Assembly (NCBI GenBank): GCA_003989065.1
Contig: RXIW01000005.1
Location: forward strand, 30,424-94,423
Direction: 5' to 3'
Length of the DNA stretch: 64,000 nt
From: Candidatus Competibacteraceae bacterium
Lineage (GTDB): Bacteria > Pseudomonadota > Gammaproteobacteria > Competibacterales > Competibacteraceae
Positions 59,142-64,000 of this stretch are shown here, one piece after another. Numbering within the stretch: position 1 is the stretch's first letter; each line of letters starts with the position of its first letter. The translations under genes were made by a program, and so were the position numbers. The notes below the pieces were generated by a model, which was given only the letters and a program-made list of their open reading frames with translations, did no database searches and had not been told where the DNA came from.

Positions 59142-60185
59142 ATGAATTCACCCGACCGCCTGATTTCCCCGGCCGCCAGCAGCGAGGACGCCTCGCTGGA
59201 TCGTGCCGTGCGCCCTCGGCGGTTGGCGGAGTACATCGGCCAGCAGGCGATGCGCGAGCAGCTCGAGATCTTCATCCACGCCGCCCGCGCCCGCAACGAG
59301 GCGCTGGACCATGTGCTGCTGTTCGGGCCGCCGGGCCTGGGCAAGACCACACTGGCGCACATCGTCGCCGCCGAGATGGGCGTCAATTTGCGCCAGACCT
59401 CGGGACCGGTATTGGATCGGCCGGGCGACATTGCGGCGCTGCTGACCAACCTGGAGCCGCGCGATGTGTTGTTCATCGACGAGATTCATCGCCTGAGTCC
59501 GGTAGTGGAGGAAGTACTGTATCCGGCGATGGAGGATTACCAGATCGATATTCTGATCGGCGAGGGGCCGGCGGCGCGTTCGATCAAGCTGGATCTGCCG
59601 CCGTTCACCCTGGTCGGGGCTACTACCCGCGCCGGGTTGCTGACTTCGCCGCTGCGGGATCGCTTCGGCATCGTCCATCGGCTGGAATTCTATACTCCCG
59701 AAGAGCTGACCGAGGTCGTGGCGCGATCGGCGCGGATTCTCGGCATTGCCACCGATCATCCCGACGGCGCGGCCGAGATCGGTCGGCGCGCGCGCGGCAC
59801 GCCGCGGATCGCCAACCGCCTGTTGCGGCGGGTGCGCGACTTCGCCGAAGTACGCGCGGGGGGGCGAATCACGGTCGAGGTGGCGCGGCAGGCGCTCGAT
59901 CTGCTCAAGGTCGACGAGTGCGGTTTCGACGAACAGGACCGGCGTTTGTTGTGGCTGATGATCGACAAGTTCAGCGGCGGGCCGGTAGGATTGGACACGC
60001 TGGCCGCCGCCTTGGGCGAGGAGCGGGGCACCATCGAGGATGTACTGGAGCCCTATCTGATCCAGCAGGGTTTTTTGATGCGCACCCCGCGCGGCCGAGT
60101 GACGACGGCCCACGCCTACCGGCATTTCGGACTGGCGACCGTCAACCCGGCGGCCAGCGGCGACCTGTTCGGCGGGGTATCCTGA
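59142..60185 (+). CDS. ruvB: Holliday junction helicase RuvB
   Basis: AAA+ motor that drives branch migration. The protein of 347 aa from the ATG at 59142 has [17 protein letters not shown], Walker [13 protein letters not shown], Walker [38 protein letters not shown] (sensor 1 and arginine finger) and the C-terminal winged helix. A TTG at 59112 opens the frame ten codons earlier but has little support. It follows the 13-bp tandem repeats. Confidence 0.96.
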   Translation: MNSPDRLISPAASSEDASLDRAVRPRRLAEYIGQQAMREQLEIFIHAARARNEALDHVLLFGPPGLGKTTLAHIVAAEMGVNLRQTSGPVLDRPGDIAALLTNLEPRDVLFIDEIHRLSPVVEEVLYPAMEDYQIDILIGEGPAARSIKLDLPPFTLVGATTRAGLLTSPLRDRFGIVHRLEFYTPEELTEVVARSARILGIATDHPDGAAEIGRRARGTPRIANRLLRRVRDFAEVRAGGRITVEVARQALDLLKVDECGFDEQDRRLLWLMIDKFSGGPVGLDTLAAALGEERGTIEDVLEPYLIQQGFLMRTPRGRVTTAHAYRHFGLATVNPAASGDLFGGVS

Positions 60186-60504
60186 CAGCAGTGCCCCGGA
60201 TGACAGCGCTACGGATGAACGGGATTCGGCGGCGCTGACATCGCGGCGGGAACATCTTCCACATTGGGTGGTCTCGGTGCCACGATCGGCATCGGAAAAT
60301 CAGCTTCAGTCTCGATTCAGTACAATGGGATTCTAATGAAGATGGAGTTGTGTGCTTGGTTATTGCGGACCTACCGCAGCGATGCTCGTTGTGGCGGCGC
60401 GATCCATCTCCGTGGACAGCGTCCAGATCCAGGCAACGGGCAGTGCTGCGGCAACGTTCCGAGCATGCCGAATTCTCCGGCGGTCGATGAGGGAGACACG
60501 CAGA
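60186..60504. other. ruvB-tolQ intergenic region
   Basis: 319 bases without a recognisable gene. ybgC, which normally lies here, is absent and no frame resembles it. TACAAT at 60321-60326 could be a -10 element for the tol operon, but its -35 is weak. GAGGGAG at 60488-60494 is the tolQ ribosome-binding site. Confidence 0.5.
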
Positions 60505-61224
60505 GTGACCCATGATTTATCGTTTTGGAGCTTGATCACCAACGCCAGTCTGATCGTACAGCTGGTCATGTCTGGGTTGCTGGTGATCTCGCTGGGTTCG
60601 TGGTGGGTGATCGTCAAGAAGCATATGGTGTTGTCTTCCGCCAAGCGGGCGGCCGACCAGTTCGAGGATGATTTCTGGTCAGGGATCGATCTGGCCTCGC
60701 TGTATGCGCGCATCAACCGCCAGAAGGAGCCGGTGGGCGGAATGGAGGCCATTTTCCTGGCGGGATTCCAGGAGTTTCTGCGGTTGCGTTCCCAGCCGAC
60801 CGCCGATGCGGACTCGGTGGTCAGCGGTGCCCAGCGGGCCATGCATGCGGCCGGTTCGCGCGAGCTGGACGATTTGGAAATGTATCTTTCGCTACTGGCG
60901 ACCGCCGGTTCCACCAGTCCGTACATCGGTTTGTTCGGTACGGTGTGGGGCATCATGAACGCGTTCCGATCGCTGGGGCTGGCTCAACAGGCTACATTGG
61001 CGCAGGTGGCGCCCGGCATCTCCGAGGCCCTGGTCGCCACTGCGATGGGTCTGTTCGCCGCCATTCCGGCCGTGATCTTCTTCAACCGCTATGCGCATGA
61101 AGTCGACCGCCTGGGCAATCGCTACGAAACCTTCATGGAAGAATTTTCCAACATCCTCCAGCGTCAATCCTACAGCTTGCGCAGGAATTACCCCGACAGC
61201 GCCCGCACGACGGCTCAGAGCTAG
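60505..61224 (+). CDS. tolQ: Tol-Pal system proton channel subunit TolQ
   Basis: Inner-membrane partner of TolR in the proton-driven motor that keeps the outer membrane constricted and intact. From a GTG at 60505 the protein is 239 aa, starting THDLSFWSLITNASLIVQLVM, near the E. coli length. The MotA/TolQ/ExbB block SLLATAGSTSPYIGLFGTVWGIMNAF and the last helix ALVATAMGLFAAIPAVIFFNRY are visible. The frame opens 51 codons earlier, but GAGGGAG is best placed for this GTG. tolR follows after 3 nt. Confidence 0.93.
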   Translation: MTHDLSFWSLITNASLIVQLVMSGLLVISLGSWWVIVKKHMVLSSAKRAADQFEDDFWSGIDLASLYARINRQKEPVGGMEAIFLAGFQEFLRLRSQPTADADSVVSGAQRAMHAAGSRELDDLEMYLSLLATAGSTSPYIGLFGTVWGIMNAFRSLGLAQQATLAQVAPGISEALVATAMGLFAAIPAVIFFNRYAHEVDRLGNRYETFMEEFSNILQRQSYSLRRNYPDSARTTAQS

Positions 61225-61227
61225 ACC

Positions 61228-61692
61228 ATGGCCCGCCGCAGCTCTCGTCGTAGCTCGCATAGCCGCCTGAAAGCGGACATCAATGTCGTGCCCTACATCG
61301 ATGTGATGTTGGTGTTGCTGGTGATTTTCATGGTCACTGCGCCGTTGCTCAATCAGGGTGTCCAGGTCGAGTTGCCCAAAGCGCCAGCGGAACCGATCGA
61401 CACCGCTAAACAGGAAAATGAGATTGTAGTGCTGTCGGTACAGAAGGATGGCGTCTGTCATGTGAACATCGGCTCGGCCAAGGCGCAGCCGGTGGATTGC
61501 GACACCCTGGAGCCGCAGCGTCAGGCGGTACAGAGCGTGTTGGCGCATCAGCCGCAGCCGCCGGTGCTGGTCCGGGCTGATCGGGAGTTGATGTACGATC
61601 GCGTGATCAAGGCAATGGCGGCGTTGAGCAAGGCAGGCGCAAACAAGGTCGGCTTGTCCACTGCACCGCCAGATGAGCCCTCTCGCCGGTAA
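61228..61692 (+). CDS. tolR: Tol-Pal system protein TolR
   Basis: Single-pass motor subunit, 154 aa. The N-terminal basic tail is followed by KADINVVPYIDVMLVLLVIFMVTAPLL, with the proton-carrying Asp in YIDVML. The periplasmic ExbD/TolR domain follows, ending MYDRVIKAMAALSKAGANKVGL. It is 9 nt from tolA. The family call is firm. Confidence 0.95.
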   Translation: MARRSSRRSSHSRLKADINVVPYIDVMLVLLVIFMVTAPLLNQGVQVELPKAPAEPIDTAKQENEIVVLSVQKDGVCHVNIGSAKAQPVDCDTLEPQRQAVQSVLAHQPQPPVLVRADRELMYDRVIKAMAALSKAGANKVGLSTAPPDEPSRR

Positions 61693-61701
61693 CCATAGTC
61701 G

Positions 61702-63276
61702 ATGCAATCGAAGCGTCAAACGCGACTTCAGGATGCGGTGGCTACGGTCATTACCGTCGCCGTCCATGCTGTCGTCATCGTATTTTTATTGTTGAACCTG
61801 AATATATCGAGTGCGCTGCACACTGAGACACCCGAGATCAAATCCATTCAGGCCGAGGTCATCGACGAAGAAACCATCCGACTGGAATCGGAGCGATTGG
61901 CTGAAGAGGAACGCCGCCGACAGCAAATCGAGGCCGAGCGGCAAGCCAGGTTGGCGCAGGCTGAGCGCGAAGCTGCAGCTGAGGAAGCGAAGCGTAAAGC
62001 GGTGGAAGAGGCCAAGCGCAAAGCGGCGGAAGAGGCGAAACGGCAAGCGGCGGAAGAGGCCAAGCGGCAAGCAGCGGAAGAAGCCAAGCAGGAAGCGGAA
62101 GAAGCCAAGCAGGAAGCGGCAGCGGAAGCGAAGCGGCAAGCGGCGGCGGAAGCAAAACGCCAGGCTGCCGAAGAGGCCAAGCGCGAAGCGGAAGAAGCCA
62201 AGCAGGAAGCGGCGGCGGAAGCGAAACGGCAAGCAGCCGAAGCGGCGAAGCGTCAGGCCGCAGCGGAAGCGAAGCGTCAGGCGGCTGAGGAAGCCAAACG
62301 CGAAGCGGAAGAAGCCAAGCAGGAAGCCGCAGCGGAAGCGAAACGCCAGGCCGCCGAAGCGGCCAAGCGCGAAGCGGAAGAAGCCAAGCGTGAGGCCGCA
62401 GCGGAAGCGAAACGTCAGGCCGCCGAAGCGGCCAAGCGTCAAGCGGCGGCGGAAGCGAAACGCCAGGCCGCTGAAGAGGCCAAGCGCGAAGCGGAAGAAG
62501 CGAGGCAGGAAGCGGCAGCGGAAGCGAAACGCCAAGCGGCGGTGGAAGCGAAACGGCAGGCCGCCGAAGAGGCCAAGCGCGAAGCGGAAGAAGCCAAGCG
62601 TGAGGCCGCAGCGGAAGCGAAACACCAAGCGGCGGTGGAAGCCAAGCGTCAAGCGGCTGAAGAGGCGAAGCGCGAAGCGGAAGAAGCCAAGCGCCAAGCA
62701 GCGGCGGAAGCGAAACGTCAGGCCGCCGAAGAGGCGAAGCGCCAAGCAGCGGCGGAAGCGAAACGTCAGGCAGCGGAAGAAGCGCGCAAAGCAGCCGCAG
62801 CGGCTGCAGCGGCCGAAGCGAAGCGGAAAGCCGAAGCCGAAGCGGAAGCCAAACGCAAAGCAGAAGAAGCCCGCAAGGCCGAGGAAGCCCGTAAAGCTGC
62901 GGCTGCAGCGGAGGCAAAGCGTAAAGCAGAAGAAGAGGCACAGCGTAAGGAAGAAGAGGCGCGCAGACTGGCTCAGGAGCTAGCCGCGCGTGAGTTTGCC
63001 AGTAGCAGGATTAAGCCGTATGTGAAACGTCAATGGAATCTTCCACCTGATAGCGCTAGCGGTTTGAGTTGTAAGGCAGTCATATCAGTTTCGCCGAGTG
63101 GCGCAGTAACCAACGTCAGAATTTCAAAATCCAGCGGTGATGCCATATTTGATAATTCAGTTAGAGCAGCGGTGCTCAGGGCATCGCCGTTGCCGATGCC
63201 GTCCGATGCTTATCAGGCTGCCTATATCGCCAAACAGTCGCTTGAGATAAATTTTGGAGTTTCGGATTCCGATTGA
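61702..63276 (+). CDS. tolA: Tol-Pal system protein TolA with enlarged Ala/Lys/Glu repeat domain
   Basis: Links the TolQR motor to TolB-Pal across the periplasm. The 524-aa protein is longer than E. coli TolA (421). One TM segment lies at about 11-34. Domain II (about 55-430) is a long helix made of EAKRQAA/EEAKREA-type units of 7-8 residues. Domain III (about 430-524) keeps IKPYVKRQWNLPPD and the SLEINF ending, with the TonB-like fold. The repeat DNA is so biased that other frames on both strands stay open; those are not genes. Confidence 0.94.
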   Translation: MQSKRQTRLQDAVATVITVAVHAVVIVFLLLNLNISSALHTETPEIKSIQAEVIDEETIRLESERLAEEERRRQQIEAERQARLAQAEREAAAEEAKRKAVEEAKRKAAEEAKRQAAEEAKRQAAEEAKQEAEEAKQEAAAEAKRQAAAEAKRQAAEEAKREAEEAKQEAAAEAKRQAAEAAKRQAAAEAKRQAAEEAKREAEEAKQEAAAEAKRQAAEAAKREAEEAKREAAAEAKRQAAEAAKRQAAAEAKRQAAEEAKREAEEARQEAAAEAKRQAAVEAKRQAAEEAKREAEEAKREAAAEAKHQAAVEAKRQAAEEAKREAEEAKRQAAAEAKRQAAEEAKRQAAAEAKRQAAEEARKAAAAAAAAEAKRKAEAEAEAKRKAEEARKAEEARKAAAAAEAKRKAEEEAQRKEEEARRLAQELAAREFASSRIKPYVKRQWNLPPDSASGLSCKAVISVSPSGAVTNVRISKSSGDAIFDNSVRAAVLRASPLPMPSDAYQAAYIAKQSLEINFGVSDSD

Positions 63277-63326
63277 CAATTATGCTTGATTCCAATGACT
63301 TGCAGACTATAAAGGGAGGCTAATCC

Positions 63327-64000
63327 TTGAAGGCGATTGAGCGAATGACCAAATTCGTAGCGATTCTGATAGGCGTGTTTGGCATGGCGATCGTCCATGC
63401 CCAAATCACTCTCGACATCACTAAAGGTGTCGATGGCGGTGGTATTCCAATTTCCGTCGCGCCTTTTGGTGGTGGTGCGCCGGAAGACGTCGCCGGCATC
63501 ATCGCTTCCGATCTCAAGCGGACCGGTAAGTTTGCGCCGCAGTCCGCTGGATCGCGGGCCGACTATTCCGTGACCGGCCAAGCGGCTCCCGGTGGAGCGC
63601 GTGGTTATGTCGTGCAGTTTCAATTGAGTGGCGCGCAAGGCGGTCAGTTGCTGAACCTGTCCTTCGACGTGCCGGCCAACCAGTTGCGGCCGGTGGCACA
63701 CCGCATCAGCGACCTGATCTACGAAAAGTTGACCGGCGAAAAAGGGCTGGCCAGCACCCGCATCGCTTATGTCGCCGGTGGCGGCGGCACCTGGTATTTG
63801 ATCGTCGCCGACGCCGATGGGCAAAATCCCCGCGCTATCCTGCGCTCCAGCCAGCCGATCATGTCGCCGGCCTGGTCGCCGGACGCCACCAAGCTGGCGT
63901 ATGTGTCCTTCGAGGGTCGCCGTCCGCAGATCGTCGTACAGGATGTCTACTCCGGCGCTCGCCGCGTCGTGTCGGCCGCCCCCGGCATCAACGGTGCTCC
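63327..64000 (+). CDS. tolB: Tol-Pal system protein TolB (partial, cut by window end)
   Basis: Periplasmic beta-propeller that binds TolA and Pal. The start is probably TTG at 63327, with GGGAGG 7 nt before; the ATG at 63345 lies too far from that site. A signal peptide (MTKFVAILIGVFGMAIVHA) is followed by ITLDITKGVDGGGIPISVAPFGGGAPEDVAGIIASDL. The D2 domain comes first and the first propeller blades (SSQPIMSPAWSPDATKLAYVSFEG) follow. About 224 residues are present before the window ends, so pal and the C-terminal blades are outside. Confidence 0.93.
   Translation, partial: MKAIERMTKFVAILIGVFGMAIVHAQITLDITKGVDGGGIPISVAPFGGGAPEDVAGIIASDLKRTGKFAPQSAGSRADYSVTGQAAPGGARGYVVQFQLSGAQGGQLLNLSFDVPANQLRPVAHRISDLIYEKLTGEKGLASTRIAYVAGGGGTWYLIVADADGQNPRAILRSSQPIMSPAWSPDATKLAYVSFEGRRPQIVVQDVYSGARRVVSAAPGINGA

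Noticed and set aside
61980..62950. CRISPR-like or mobile repeat array
   Set aside because: The repetition is in-frame coding sequence of TolA domain II, with no constant spacers. No CRISPR array or cas gene was seen in the window.
61786..62983. Several 300-400 codon frames on both strands within tolA
   Set aside because: They arise because the EAKRQAA-type repeat DNA lacks stop codons; translations are low-complexity Leu/Pro/Arg or Phe/Arg/Leu strings.

Overview
The window is about 64 kb of GC-rich bacterial chromosome with dense, mostly housekeeping gene content. The order yebC-ruvC-ruvA-ruvB followed by tolQ-tolR-tolA-tolB, together with orn/rsgA, rnd, hemW-rdgB-rph-yicC and nadA, points to a gammaproteobacterium. 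A K+-independent H+-pyrophosphatase, a fused isobutyryl-CoA mutase (IcmF) and a LID-less adenylate kinase suggest an environmental lineage rather than an enteric one. A Competibacter-like organism would fit, but that is a guess from gene content only.

Layout. 0-5.3 kb: a pyrophosphate/nucleotide block (ppa, a leader ORF, hppA, moaC and rnd on the minus strand; adk divergent). 5.3-10.3 kb: a complete branched-chain amino-acid ABC transporter operon, livKHMGF. 10.4-16.8 kb: NnrU-like protein, ETF-ubiquinone oxidoreductase, two-domain rhodanese, orn, rsgA, LysE-type exporter and a small hypothetical. 16.9-21.4 kb: an apparent operon of a secreted glucoamylase/GH144-like protein, a MalK/MsmK-type ATPase and a GH1 beta-glucosidase. 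21.5-24.6 kb: TrmA-like RNA methyltransferase, NERD protein, small zinc-ribbon protein and EamA transporter.

24.7-30.4 kb is the accessory region. A tRNA-Leu(CAA) gene carries a very small integrated element of 2.3 kb, bounded by perfect 60-bp direct repeats of the tRNA 3' part. It encodes only a tyrosine recombinase, a DUF4258 protein and a short YgiT-type zinc-finger protein in one tightly coupled minus-strand operon, with candidate arm-type integrase sites at both ends. Beyond it lie a PliC/MliC-like lysozyme inhibitor, a frameshifted DUF5131 remnant, an unrecognised 332-aa protein with a His-Gly/Cys pattern like caspase-fold proteins, a C-terminal relic of a second BtuF-like gene, and a Fic protein.

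30.4-35.8 kb links B12 functions: a BtuF-like binding protein and an AraC-type regulator are divergent from icmF. 35.8-43.4 kb holds a VWA/MoxR pair, a cysteine synthase family gene, a DUF2505 protein, agmatine deiminase, hemW, rdgB and rph. After yicC and a methyltransferase relic, 44.7-55 kb is a minus-strand run. A large PAS/GAF histidine kinase and a NarL-type regulator lie upstream of seven small hydrolase/oxidative-stress type genes. 55-64 kb returns to core functions: nadA, a lipase-like gene, yebC-ruvCAB and tolQRA with a partial tolB, which is cut by the window end.
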